From Peptoniphilus faecalis (GTDB taxonomy: Bacteria; Bacillota; Clostridia; Tissierellales; Peptoniphilaceae): a stretch of 64,000 nucleotides of DNA. Location: the NCBI RefSeq assembly GCF_012976305.1, contig NZ_JABDSR010000008.1, positions 62,001 to 126,000 of the forward strand, written 5' to 3'. The stretch's first letter is position 1. The number at the start of each line of letters is the position of its first letter. The position numbers and the translations under genes were made by a program. Of this stretch, positions 49,268 to 56,996 are shown one piece after another. A model generated the notes under the pieces. It had not been told where the DNA came from, searched no databases, and saw nothing but the letters and a program-made list of their open reading frames with translations.

Positions 49268-50631
49268 AACTAATACTTAATGGCAAAGATATTTCCCAAT
49301 TTTATAACGAGATAACTTGGAGCGGCGACAAGGGACAAGCGGCAAGACAATTGGGCTTTGGGGTGGTTGTAAGTGGTACTGATAAAAATCTTCCACAAAT
49401 TACAGTACCAATGAACGCTAAAGGCCAACTAATAAATAATGATGGAGCAGTTTTATTTGATGGTTATGTATTTAGCAAGGAAAAATCAATCGACAACAAT
49501 ATTATGTCTGTAACTTGTCTTGATAAGCTTATACTTGCAAATAAGAGCAAGGGGACTTTTAATTTTGAGAAGAAGACGCCAGATGCTATTGCAAAGGAAG
49601 CTTTTGGGAGCATTGGTTTAAGTGTTGGAAAGGCTGAAAGCGGAAGTCCTATTGATAGAAAATTTGACCTGGAAACAATTTATAATGTCGTTTTTACTGC
49701 CTATAAAATGGAAAATGAAAAGACTGGTAAGCCTTATATAATACGCATGAACAACGGGAATGTTGACATAGTAGAGCAAGGTAAGATTGTTGCCAAGTAT
49801 GTCCTTGATGGGAAAAGTAATTTATACAATGCGACTTATGGAGAAAATTCTGAAAACGTGGTGTCAAAGGTTAAGATGTTTGATACTGAAGGCAAAGAAA
49901 TAGGTGAGGTTACTAATAATGTTGAGGGTGGAATTGTAGAAGTCTACCGACAGGAAAAAGATGAGGACCCAGAGGCGAGAGCCAAGGGAATGTTAAAGGA
50001 TATAGAGAGGACTGCAAGTGTAAGAGTCAAGGGAGATTTTGATTTAATTACAGGTAATGCGGTCATCATCAAGGAGCCTTTTACTGGTCTAAATGGTAAG
50101 TTTTACATCATCTCCGACAAGCACACCTTTGCTAATAATTATCATGTTGTGGATTTGGAGCTTTCTTATGATAATGTCATGGAGGATATTGATACTTCTA
50201 CTGATACAGAAACTGATAGTTCTACAAGTGTAAAAGCCTCTGGTAGCACAGCACAAAAAGCGGTACAAATTGGGGAAAGTGTTAAAGGGACTAAATACAA
50301 GTGGGGTGGAACTGACCCTAAAACTGGTGTCGATTGCTCTGGTTTTGTAACCTGGGCTTTTAAACAAGCAGGGGCAAATATACCTGGCAGAATAACATCT
50401 GCTGGTATTAGGAGCAATCCAAAGGCTCTAGGTTTTAAAGAGATACCTTTCAACGAACGACAACCTGGCGACGTCCTCTGGCAAAAGGGACATGTTGCCA
50501 TGCAATATGATGCCACAAGGATAATTGAGTCTGGTGGAGTTAGTAAAAGGATAATGGGATATAGCGGTGTTTGTGTAAGTAATCAAAAAGGTAGGACCTT
50601 TTCTAAGGCTTATAGGTATGTAGGGGGTTAA
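49264..50631 (+). CDS. Baseplate hub (XkdQ-like) fused to an NlpC/P60 hydrolase
   Basis: 455 aa. The N-terminal 310 residues are the gp27-like hub (LILNGKDISQFYNEITWSGD, VEVYRQEKDEDPEARAKGML, GKFYIISDKHTFANNYHVVD). After a Ser/Thr linker, a C-terminal NlpC/P60 domain has Cys in GVDCSGFVTWAFKQAG and His in KGHVAMQYD. It would cut peptidoglycan cross-links at injection. Confidence 0.93.
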   Translation: MKLILNGKDISQFYNEITWSGDKGQAARQLGFGVVVSGTDKNLPQITVPMNAKGQLINNDGAVLFDGYVFSKEKSIDNNIMSVTCLDKLILANKSKGTFNFEKKTPDAIAKEAFGSIGLSVGKAESGSPIDRKFDLETIYNVVFTAYKMENEKTGKPYIIRMNNGNVDIVEQGKIVAKYVLDGKSNLYNATYGENSENVVSKVKMFDTEGKEIGEVTNNVEGGIVEVYRQEKDEDPEARAKGMLKDIERTASVRVKGDFDLITGNAVIIKEPFTGLNGKFYIISDKHTFANNYHVVDLELSYDNVMEDIDTSTDTETDSSTSVKASGSTAQKAVQIGESVKGTKYKWGGTDPKTGVDCSGFVTWAFKQAGANIPGRITSAGIRSNPKALGFKEIPFNERQPGDVLWQKGHVAMQYDATRIIESGGVSKRIMGYSGVCVSNQKGRTFSKAYRYVGG

Positions 50632-50632
50632 G

Positions 50633-51013
50633 ATGCAAGAAAAACAAAATGGAGCACAAGAAATTGTAAACTTATTTGATCCTAGTCCAGAAATTGAGGT
50701 CTTACCCTACTGTGAGACTGGAGAGGTTATAAGTCCATTGCCTGACCTAGTAGTTAAGGTTAGGGACATCGACTATAAGAAAAACAACATCAAGCTTGAC
50801 GAATACTGGGTCAAGGGTCATGAAAGGGAAATAGAAATCCCTATGGCACAACTAACTGGTAGTGACAGTCACGGTGATGGTCACATAGCAGGGGCTTTTC
50901 CCAAGGCAAAAATTATATTTAAAGACGAGTTGAAAGCGGGCGATTTGGTGGCTTGTTTACAGTCAAAGGACAAACAGACTCTCTATGTAATCTATAAGAT
51001 AGCGAGGTGGTAA
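50633..51013 (+). CDS. DUF2577 (XkdR-like) baseplate protein
   Basis: 126 aa. The sequence PLPDLVVKVRDIDYKKNNIK, the insert QLTGSDSHGDGHIAGAF and the C-terminal LKAGDLVACLQSKDKQTLYV match DUF2577, an OB-fold spike-related protein in PBSX-type baseplates. Confidence 0.88.
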   Translation: MQEKQNGAQEIVNLFDPSPEIEVLPYCETGEVISPLPDLVVKVRDIDYKKNNIKLDEYWVKGHEREIEIPMAQLTGSDSHGDGHIAGAFPKAKIIFKDELKAGDLVACLQSKDKQTLYVIYKIARW

Positions 51014-51015
51014 GT

Positions 51016-51459
51016 ATGGCAGATTTTTATCCTTTTATGGATCCTCAATTAATTAGAGAAAACTTTATAGAGACACCAATAGCTAAGGAATATGCCTATG
51101 ATATGGACACAGCGAGATTTAAGACAAAAGACGGGAAGATGTACTTTGTCTACGAAAACGAGGCTTTGAAGGTAAAACTTTGGAAACTCTTTATGTCGGA
51201 GAGATATCGTTGGGTAGTCTTTCCTTGGTCCTATGGCCATGAGTTAGAAACCTTGATAGGTCAAGCTTATACCCAAGGCTATGTAAACTCTGAGGCTGAA
51301 AGATTTGTTAAAGAAGCTATAAAAAGAGCCTTGGAAGATTACATTATAAGACTAGAAGAATTTAAGGTTAATTTTGATGAGGGAACTCTATATATAGATT
51401 TTAGGGCGATTACAATTTATGGAAAACTAGAAATGAATAACTTGAATATTAGGAGGTGA
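51016..51459 (+). CDS. DUF2634 (XkdS-like) baseplate wedge protein, gp25-related
   Basis: 147 aa from ATG 51016 after GCGAGGTGG. KEYAYDMDTARFKTKDGKMY, WVVFPWSYGHELETLIGQ and ALEDYIIRLEEFKVNFDEG match DUF2634, the gp25-like baseplate component. Confidence 0.9.
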   Translation: MADFYPFMDPQLIRENFIETPIAKEYAYDMDTARFKTKDGKMYFVYENEALKVKLWKLFMSERYRWVVFPWSYGHELETLIGQAYTQGYVNSEAERFVKEAIKRALEDYIIRLEEFKVNFDEGTLYIDFRAITIYGKLEMNNLNIRR

Positions 51460-51463
51460 GTAG

Positions 51464-52522
51464 ATGCAAGAAAAGACGCAAGAAGAATTTTTAAGAGTAA
51501 TGCTTAACAATTTGAGCAATACTGAGGATAAGTCACCTAATAGTTTTAGTTATGATATTTTATCGGCGGCGGCAATAGTCTTTGAAGACTTCCAAAGGAT
51601 TATCCTGGAACTTTTTAAAAAATTTGACGTCATGAATTTAGAAGATGAGGAACTTGATGCTAGGGTCTTACAAATAGCAGGAATTAAGAGAAAACAAGCT
51701 ACACAGTCTACTGGAGAAGTAACGATTACGGGGATACCTAAGACAGTGATACCTAAAGAGACGATTTTTTTGGCAGGTAGTGTTGAATTTACAATTGACC
51801 AAGATTATGTAATACCTGAATCAGGAAATATCATAGTTGCGGTTAAGTCTGTTGTTCATGGTGGAGATGCCAATGTTTTACCTAATGCAATTGACAAGAT
51901 AAGTCCTCAAATAATGGGAGTAGATAATATATCCAATGCCAAGAAAATTATGAATGGGTACGACCAAGAAACTGATGACGACTTAAGGGAGAGGTACCTG
52001 GAGAAGCTACTCCACCCGCCAAAGGCTGGAAACCCTGCACACTATAAGCTATGGGCTACTGAGGTTGATGGAATTTGGAACGCTAAAGTCTTTAGGACTT
52101 GGCAAGGTGGAGGAACTGTCAAGGTTGTGGTTATAGGGCTTAATAGAAAGGCAGTAGGACCTGACCTTATAGAAAAGGTCAAAAAGCACATCCTGGAAGA
52201 AGCTCCTATAAGGTATGAGAGCCTAACAGTCGAGAGTGCGACTACAAAAAAAGTTAAAGTCGATGTAAAAATTAAACTCACTCAAAATGCCAACTTAATC
52301 GAGGTTAAGGAAGAAATAAAAGACAGGATAGAAAAATATTTTTATAGTATATCCTTTAAAGAAAATATTGTTTCTTATGCAAAAGTGGGAGCGGAAATTT
52401 TAAAGGTCAATGGTGTAAGTGATTATGACGAGTTAAAGCTTAATGGAAGTATAGGGAATGTAAATATGAAAGAAACGGAAGTACCAGAAATTGAAAGCTT
52501 GGGGGTGATTATGAGTGAATAA
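51464..52522 (+). CDS. Baseplate J/gp47-like wedge protein (XkdT-like)
   Basis: 352 aa. RVLQIAGIKRKQATQSTGEV, a beta domain with AGSVEFTIDQDYVIPESG, GGDANVLPNAIDKI, and the conserved NGYDQETDDDLRERYLEKL, HYKLWATEVDGIWNAKVF match the J family. Confidence 0.95.
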   Translation: MQEKTQEEFLRVMLNNLSNTEDKSPNSFSYDILSAAAIVFEDFQRIILELFKKFDVMNLEDEELDARVLQIAGIKRKQATQSTGEVTITGIPKTVIPKETIFLAGSVEFTIDQDYVIPESGNIIVAVKSVVHGGDANVLPNAIDKISPQIMGVDNISNAKKIMNGYDQETDDDLRERYLEKLLHPPKAGNPAHYKLWATEVDGIWNAKVFRTWQGGGTVKVVVIGLNRKAVGPDLIEKVKKHILEEAPIRYESLTVESATTKKVKVDVKIKLTQNANLIEVKEEIKDRIEKYFYSISFKENIVSYAKVGAEILKVNGVSDYDELKLNGSIGNVNMKETEVPEIESLGVIMSE

Positions 52523-52859
52523 TATGCAAGTGGTAGAAAAAAACCGAGTGTTAAAAGAGAGTTTAATATCAAGGCAAGTTTATTGTGCTTTGGAAAATAC
52601 AAAAGAGGTTGTAGCTAGATCTTATAAAAGAATTCCAGTGTATTTTACAGAGCCATCAAATGGACAAGTTCAAAATAGCAAGGATATTGAATTTCCAATT
52701 GCCCAAGAGGATTGGGGTAATATCACAAAGATTAGCCTTTATGATGCTCTAAGTGGTGGCAACAAGATTTGGGAGGGCACTCCCGAAGTAGTTAAGTCCA
52801 TAGGAGTAGCCAGTCAATATAAGATACCTAGGGGTTATATGATTATAAGGTTGAGATAG
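52515..52859 (+). CDS. Gp80-like tail/baseplate protein
   Basis: 114 aa, GTG start after GGGGGTGATT and overlapping the J-protein end by 8 bases. KDIEFPIAQEDWGNITKISL and YDALSGGNKIWEGTPEV resemble the Gp80-type structural domain often encoded near fibre genes. Assigned by pattern only. Confidence 0.6.
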   Translation: MNNMQVVEKNRVLKESLISRQVYCALENTKEVVARSYKRIPVYFTEPSNGQVQNSKDIEFPIAQEDWGNITKISLYDALSGGNKIWEGTPEVVKSIGVASQYKIPRGYMIIRLR

Positions 52860-52860
52860 T

Positions 52861-53688
52861 ATGGGAAAGTTAATTTTTGAATCTAGCTATGGCACGGTAA
52901 ATAAAAAAACCTGGTCTAGTTTAAGAAATAATCAGTGGCAAGATTTTGCCCTGATCCTTATGGAGATAAGCCAAGACCTACAAGTCAAGGGTGTAAAAGT
53001 TGATAGGGGTAAAGTAGAGATGGAGGCAGACACAGAATTTGGCGATGTTTCTATTTTAGTTTCTGAAATTATGGGAAAAATTCTATTGCTTGAAGATGAA
53101 ACAGACATGCAGGTGGCAATCTTTGTTTCTGCTATTAATTTCTTTGAAATGCTGATATACTTCTTGCCTTGGTATGACAAGATAAATCCGACTTTTATAA
53201 ATCTGTGCAGAGTTCTAGATATATCTTATAGGTACATGGAAGAGCAAGTAGCAAGGGTGGATAGAAACCTTAACCTTGACAGTGCTATAGAGATGTTGCC
53301 TTATTTTGAGGAGCGACTTGGTATAAGGACAGATCCAGATATATCCTATAAGCAGAGAAGAAGGCAGATACAAGCAGTCTTGAACCTTATGCACAAGCAG
53401 ACTGACGAGGAAGCTATAAAAGGCTTATGTAGTGCCTTTTCTAATAATAATGCTGGGGTTGAGGTTTTAAAAACAGAAAATCCTTATGTCTTTGAAATAC
53501 GCTTTGTGGCAAATGGCTTACCCAATAATCTTGATGAGTTTGAGCGTATGCTTAGAATTAACATGCCAGCAGACCTGAACTGGATATTTACCTACACTCA
53601 AAGGACTTGGAAGGAAGCTACAAAGGATATGAGATGGCGAGATTTAGAGCCTATAACTTGGAAAAGTTTTAATGAATATAAGGGGTGA
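52861..53688 (+). CDS. YmfQ/DUF2313-type tail protein (XkdU-like)
   Basis: 275 aa. The extended N-terminus is unrecognised. The second half reads MLPYFEERLGIRTDPDISYK, QRRRQIQAVLNLMHKQTDEE and LDEFERMLRINMPADLNWIF, matching the YmfQ/DUF2313 family (P2 gpI-like), which connects baseplate and fibres. Confidence 0.85.
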   Translation: MGKLIFESSYGTVNKKTWSSLRNNQWQDFALILMEISQDLQVKGVKVDRGKVEMEADTEFGDVSILVSEIMGKILLLEDETDMQVAIFVSAINFFEMLIYFLPWYDKINPTFINLCRVLDISYRYMEEQVARVDRNLNLDSAIEMLPYFEERLGIRTDPDISYKQRRRQIQAVLNLMHKQTDEEAIKGLCSAFSNNNAGVEVLKTENPYVFEIRFVANGLPNNLDEFERMLRINMPADLNWIFTYTQRTWKEATKDMRWRDLEPITWKSFNEYKG

Positions 53689-53694
53689 TGATGA

Positions 53695-54240
53695 GTGCAA
53701 AAAACAAAAAATTATAATTTAAACAAGCCAGAGCCAGATGATTATGTCATCGTAGGTGACTTAAATTACAACATGGACGAGATTGACAAGCTTATAAAGG
53801 CTGTCAATGATGCCTTGGAAGTATTGAGTACAAATGGAGTCAATCTTTTAGACCTTTTAAAGAAAAAGGCTGATTTAGATAATAGAGGCAAGGTTTTAGT
53901 TAGTCAACTACCTGACCTTGACGTTTATAAGGATGTCTTGATGTATGAGGCAAGGGGGAACTTTCCATATACTGGGAATAGCAAAAAACTTTATGTTGAC
54001 ATGGCTGGGAGTAAGATATATAGGTGGACTGGGTCTACTTATGTTGAGTTATCTCCACAGCTTAAAATTGGAGAAGTTAAGGGAACTGCCTTTGATGGTG
54101 CAAGGGGCAAGGCTCTGGAAGATGCTATGAAAGACAGGTACACAAAAAAAGAGGTTAATGACCTCTTAAATGCTTATAAAAAAGAAATAATTGAAGAAAT
54201 ACACAGTGACATTATAGAGCAAATACTTGCTTATAGTTAA
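53695..54240 (+). CDS. Tail fibre-like protein
   Basis: 181 aa with GTG start. The N-terminus NYNLNKPEPDDYVIVGDLNY NMDEID is the common attachment segment of Firmicutes phage fibres. A helix and a beta segment (GNFPYTGNSKKLYVDMAGSK, IYRWTGSTYVELSP) follow, then a C-terminal helical coil. It probably carries host-recognition elements at the tail tip. Confidence 0.82.
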   Translation: MQKTKNYNLNKPEPDDYVIVGDLNYNMDEIDKLIKAVNDALEVLSTNGVNLLDLLKKKADLDNRGKVLVSQLPDLDVYKDVLMYEARGNFPYTGNSKKLYVDMAGSKIYRWTGSTYVELSPQLKIGEVKGTAFDGARGKALEDAMKDRYTKKEVNDLLNAYKKEIIEEIHSDIIEQILAYS

Positions 54241-54251
54241 GGAGTGATAAT

Positions 54252-54527
54252 ATGGCAAAATTAAAATTTGATAGGAGTATACTAATAAATTTAGACACTG
54301 ATAACAGCACATCAGTACCGAGTGATGAGGTTTGGAAAGGGACATTGTTATATAGGGCAGGCAGTAGTGTACAATATAGAATAATATCACTTGATTCTAG
54401 ATTTAGTAATGGGATTTCCCTTAATGTAATACTAGGGGGGGGGTACCAAACTAACAAATGTAGTTTTTACAGGTGTTGTATTCAAAGTAGTGTAGTCCCT
54501 TTCGCTAAGGAGGTGTCCTTAGCATGA
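54252..54527 (+). CDS. Tail-tip protein, frame switched by a G-run (probably phase variable)
   Basis: As sequenced, 91 aa: an N-terminal beta region, then nine G at 54435-54443, after which the frame reads YQTNKCSFYRCC to a stop at 54525-54527. With eight G the frame becomes LGGGTKLTNVVFTGVVFKVV and stops at 54493-54495. That hydrophobic beta ending resembles the end of the next gene (FAFTCLVFDIS). I infer that eight G is the ON form and nine G is OFF or altered. ATG 54252 follows AAGGAGTGAT. Confidence 0.7.
   Translation: MAKLKFDRSILINLDTDNSTSVPSDEVWKGTLLYRAGSSVQYRIISLDSRFSNGISLNVILGGGYQTNKCSFYRCCIQSSVVPFAKEVSLA
54435..54443. repeat. Homopolymeric G tract (9 bases)
   Basis: A run of nine G in very AT-rich DNA, inside the tail-tip gene at the point where the sensible reading frame changes. 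Such tracts slip during replication. Confidence 0.85.
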
Positions 54528-54853
54528 AGCTAAAAAGAACAATTGCAGCATCATTAAAAGAAAATGAAAAAATACAAGTACCAGACGGAGAATTATGGGT
54601 TGGTTATATTGATAACAACATGGTAGTAGAAATTGTTGGAGCAGGTACATCAAAAGTCGGTCACTGGGGGTATGGTCATGCATTAGCAAATGCAAGTTTT
54701 AGTAAGCCGACAAATATTGACACTGGTAGAACCAGAAGGTTTTATGCAACTCCAGGGTCTCAAATTGCTGTAGAATTTAGCAATACATTTACGGCAACTT
54801 TTGCCTTTACTTGCTTGGTATTTGATATTTCTAAGGAGGTAAGTAATGTATAA
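54524..54853 (+). CDS. Tail-tip protein (109 aa), paralogous in style to 54252
   Basis: ATG after AAGGAGGTGTCC. RTIAASLKENEKIQVPDGEL WVGYI, then RRFYATPGSQIAVEFSNTF and a closing hydrophobic beta stretch. It resembles the preceding gene in length, in the VPSDEVWKGT/VPDGELWVGY region and in its ending. Probably a small receptor-contact or fibre-tip protein (inference). Confidence 0.65.
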   Translation: MKLKRTIAASLKENEKIQVPDGELWVGYIDNNMVVEIVGAGTSKVGHWGYGHALANASFSKPTNIDTGRTRRFYATPGSQIAVEFSNTFTATFAFTCLVFDISKEVSNV

Positions 54854-55199
54854 AATAATACAATGTGGCTGTGAAATAATTTGGGAGCCACAAGATAGGA
54901 ATTTAGGTTTTAAAATTGTGGAAGAAGTTACAGGAAAAAAGGGAACAGTTGATAACCCTGTCCTAGTAACTGAAGAAGAAAGGGAAGAAATCCATAGGCT
55001 ATATGCCGAAAGGAATAATGACCCAGTAGAAAAACCTAAGGAAGAAGTCGAGCCAAATAAGATTGAAAAAGAATTAGAAGAATTTAAAATCCAATCTGCT
55101 ATGGCACAAGCAGAAATCTACGAAAAATTAGAAAGTGATAAGTTAATTTTAATGTCAGCACTTGCAGAAAGCTTTGAAGCAAATTTAGGAGGTATTTAA
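54846..55199 (+). CDS. Phage protein with C-terminal coiled coil (117 aa)
   Basis: Overlaps the previous gene by 8 bases; ATG after AAGGAGGTAAGT. The N-terminus MYKIIQCGCEIIWEPQDRN is followed by an acidic proline-containing linker and a helical C-terminus (ESDKLILMSALAESFEANLG). Proteins of this kind sit between fibre genes and XkdX-like peptides. Function unknown. Confidence 0.7.
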   Translation: MYKIIQCGCEIIWEPQDRNLGFKIVEEVTGKKGTVDNPVLVTEEEREEIHRLYAERNNDPVEKPKEEVEPNKIEKELEEFKIQSAMAQAEIYEKLESDKLILMSALAESFEANLGGI

Positions 55200-55307
55200 A
55201 TGGTAGCAGTATATGTATATCTAATCAAAATGGGAAAGAGAACAATCGAACAAGTACCAACAATTTTAAGAGATGAAGTGGCTAAGGCTCTTGAAAATGA
55301 AAAATAA
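55200..55307 (+). CDS. CD1375/XkdX-like small phage protein, copy 1 (35 aa)
   Basis: ATG 55200 after TTAGGAGGT. The product MVAVYVYLIKMGKRTIEQVP continues with TILRDEVAKAL. The pattern Y..LI..GKRT..QVP..L.. recurs in the next two frames. Short peptides of this type are standard after fibre genes in phiCD119/PBSX-like phages; role unknown. Confidence 0.75.
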   Translation: MVAVYVYLIKMGKRTIEQVPTILRDEVAKALENEK

Positions 55308-55380
55308 AATAGGTTTAGTAGTAGCACTCTTTGGGAGTGTTTTTTTAATACTAAAATTGAAGTGGAGAGGGGGTGTAGAA

Positions 55381-55515
55381 ATGGACGTAGTATACGCAAC
55401 ACTTATCATCTATGGTAAAAGAACTTTTGCTCAAGTACCTATGTCACTAAAAGAAAGAACTAAAAAGTGTCTTGAAGATTTAGGCATGGGAGAACTTGCA
55501 AAGGAAGAAGAATAA
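55381..55515 (+). CDS. CD1375/XkdX-like small phage protein, copy 2 (44 aa)
   Basis: Start at 55381 after GAGAGGGGGTG. MDVVYATLIIYGKRTFAQVP then MSLKERTKKCLEDLGM is clearly paralogous to 55200. An in-frame upstream ATG at 55300 would add a membrane-like segment (KIGLVVALFGSVFLILKL), but the ribosome binding site favours 55381. Confidence 0.72.
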   Translation: MDVVYATLIIYGKRTFAQVPMSLKERTKKCLEDLGMGELAKEEE

Positions 55516-55520
55516 TTAAT

Positions 55521-55549
55521 AGGGAAGCTTAGGCTTCCCTAAATTTTTG
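55521..55549 (+). terminator. Rho-independent terminator at the end of the tail operon
   Basis: AGGGAAGC (55521-55528) pairs with GCTTCCCT (55533-55540) with a TTAG loop, followed by AAATTTTT. Confidence 0.85.
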
Positions 55550-55654
55550 CAAAAAATAAGGTAACATCTTGGGAAATGAAAATATTTCTGTGATATAATA
55601 ATTTCAAGGACATACAGATGGTTCAGGTGATATTGCAGAATAGATGATTCTACT

Positions 55655-55795
55655 ATGCAACATTATTTTTTTATCAAGTATTTAAGTTTAGCCATTGTGT
55701 TTTTTGCACAAAGGATTATTCTTGAAAAATGCACTTATGCACAAGTGCCTAAGGTTTTAAAACCTAGAGTAAAAGAAATTCTATACTTATTTTAA
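55655..55795 (+). CDS. CD1375/XkdX-like small phage protein, copy 3 (46 aa), possibly decayed
   Basis: ATG 55655 with no clear ribosome binding site. The part FAQRIILEKCTYAQVPKVLK followed by PRVKEILYLF matches the two preceding paralogs, while the first 17 residues look unrelated and hydrophobic. A TATAAT at about 55594 could drive it. It may be a remnant. Confidence 0.45.
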   Translation: MQHYFFIKYLSLAIVFFAQRIILEKCTYAQVPKVLKPRVKEILYLF

Positions 55796-55863
55796 GTAAA
55801 TAATTACAAAAATTAGATAATGGAAAAAGATATAAGAGATAAATTTAAAACGAGCCTTGATTT

Positions 55864-55890
55864 ACGTGTTAATACGTGGTAAAATATAAT
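55864..55890 (+). promoter_or_regulatory. Candidate hicAB promoter with ACGT repeats
   Basis: ACGT-N6-ACGT at 55864-55877 lies directly upstream of TATAAT at 55885-55890. HicB proteins bind such repeats to repress their own operon; the assignment here is inference. Confidence 0.45.
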
Positions 55891-55909
55891 TGTCAGGAGG
55901 TAGGTATAC

Positions 55910-56092
55910 ATGCCGATGACACAAGATGAAATGGTCAAGCTACTAAAAAAGAATGGTTTTGAAGTAGTTAAAGGCGGAAAGGGCAGCCATATTAAAATGA
56001 CAAAGCCCGGACTGAAAAGACCTATTATCATTCCACATGGAGAACTCCAAAAGGGTACTGAACGTGGAATCCTAAAAGAGGTGGGGCTTTAA
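55910..56092 (+). CDS. hicA: HicA-family toxin (mRNA interferase)
   Basis: 60 aa with AGGAGGTAGG before the ATG. The dsRBD-like fold has TQDEMVKLLKKNGFEVVKGG and the catalytic His in KGSHIKMTKPG, then RPIIIPHGELQKGTERGILK. It cleaves mRNA during translation when not neutralised by HicB. It lies 35 bases before hicB in the late/lysis region as a moron. Confidence 0.94.
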   Translation: MPMTQDEMVKLLKKNGFEVVKGGKGSHIKMTKPGLKRPIIIPHGELQKGTERGILKEVGL

Positions 56093-56127
56093 ATAGCCCT
56101 ACTCCTTATATAAGAAAGGTGGTAATT

Positions 56128-56568
56128 ATGTTAGTTTCTTATCCGGCGATATTTTATTATAGCCCAGAAGAAAAAGGTTATTATGTTTATATACCAGATA
56201 TTGAAGGGGCAGGAACTCAAGGTAATTCAATTGAAGATGCTTTATTAATGGCAAGTGATTATTTGGGTATTATGGCAAGTTCAATTATAGAAAATGGAGA
56301 AACACTTCCCAAAAAATCAAACATAGGGGACTTGTCTGTTGAAGATAATTTTCCATTTAAAGACGATGACGAATTTAATAATTTTTATGATTACTCTAAA
56401 TCTTTTATTTCTTTAGTATATGTTGATTTAAAAGATTATTTAGGAAGTCAAGAACTTGTTAAAAAGACATTATCTATACCAAAGTGGAGTAATGATCTGG
56501 GAAATAAATTGAATTTAAATTTTTCTAAGCTTTTGACAGAAGCTATTGTAAATATCGCTAAAAATTAA
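56128..56568 (+). CDS. hicB: HicB-family antitoxin
   Basis: 146 aa from ATG 56128 after AAAGGTGG. The N-terminal partial RNase H fold is typical: YPAIFYYSPEEKGYYVYIPD, EGAGTQGNSIEDALLMASDY, LGIMASSIIENGETLPKKS. The longer C-terminal part (from about residue 80) has a late helical segment that may bind DNA. It neutralises HicA and probably represses the operon. Confidence 0.92.
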   Translation: MLVSYPAIFYYSPEEKGYYVYIPDIEGAGTQGNSIEDALLMASDYLGIMASSIIENGETLPKKSNIGDLSVEDNFPFKDDDEFNNFYDYSKSFISLVYVDLKDYLGSQELVKKTLSIPKWSNDLGNKLNLNFSKLLTEAIVNIAKN

Positions 56569-56587
56569 AAATTCAGAATTAATGTTA

Positions 56588-56617
56588 AAACACTCTTTTT
56601 TAAGGGTGTTTTTTTAA
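56588..56617 (+). terminator. Rho-independent terminator after hicB
   Basis: ACACTC and GGGTGT arms (about 56591-56610, with G.U pairing) around TTTTTTAA, followed by eight T. Confidence 0.7.
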
Positions 56618-56633
56618 TGGAAAGGGTGAGTTA

Positions 56634-56984
56634 ATGGAAAATGAAAAGATAACGGATCATGAAATAAGAATCTCAAAGTTAGAAGAGAATGACAAGACGC
56701 AGGACAAGCGAATTGAAATGCACGGAAAGCAAATCGATGAACAAAAAGAATTAAGCAGAAGGCAAGACTTAAATATAGAGATTATAAAAAAAGACCTATC
56801 GAACATTGACAGGACGACGAAGAAAACTGACGACAAGATAGACAAGCTTTATAGCGAGAGGATATCCGACCACTATATAAAGCCAAATGAGAGAACAAAG
56901 AATTTTATAGATGCAATAATAAAAGTAGCTATTGGCATTTTTATAGGTGCATTTATATATTTTCTGTTCCCAATGCTTAAATAG
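56634..56984 (+). CDS. XhlA/BhlA-like coiled-coil membrane protein of the lysis module
   Basis: 116 aa: a long amphipathic coil (HEIRISKLEENDKTQDKRIE, QDLNIEIIKKDLSNIDRTTK) and one C-terminal membrane helix (AIIKVAIGIFIGAFIYFLF). This is the layout of XhlA-type haemolysin/holin partners in PBSX-like phages. It precedes the endolysin. Confidence 0.8.
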   Translation: MENEKITDHEIRISKLEENDKTQDKRIEMHGKQIDEQKELSRRQDLNIEIIKKDLSNIDRTTKKTDDKIDKLYSERISDHYIKPNERTKNFIDAIIKVAIGIFIGAFIYFLFPMLK

Positions 56985-56996
56985 GAGATGATATTA

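Noticed and set aside
55300-55380. Membrane-segment extension of the second CD1375-like peptide
   Set aside because: Paralog alignment begins at 55381, which has a strong GAGAGGGGGTG site; the upstream ATG is within the end of the previous gene and lacks one.
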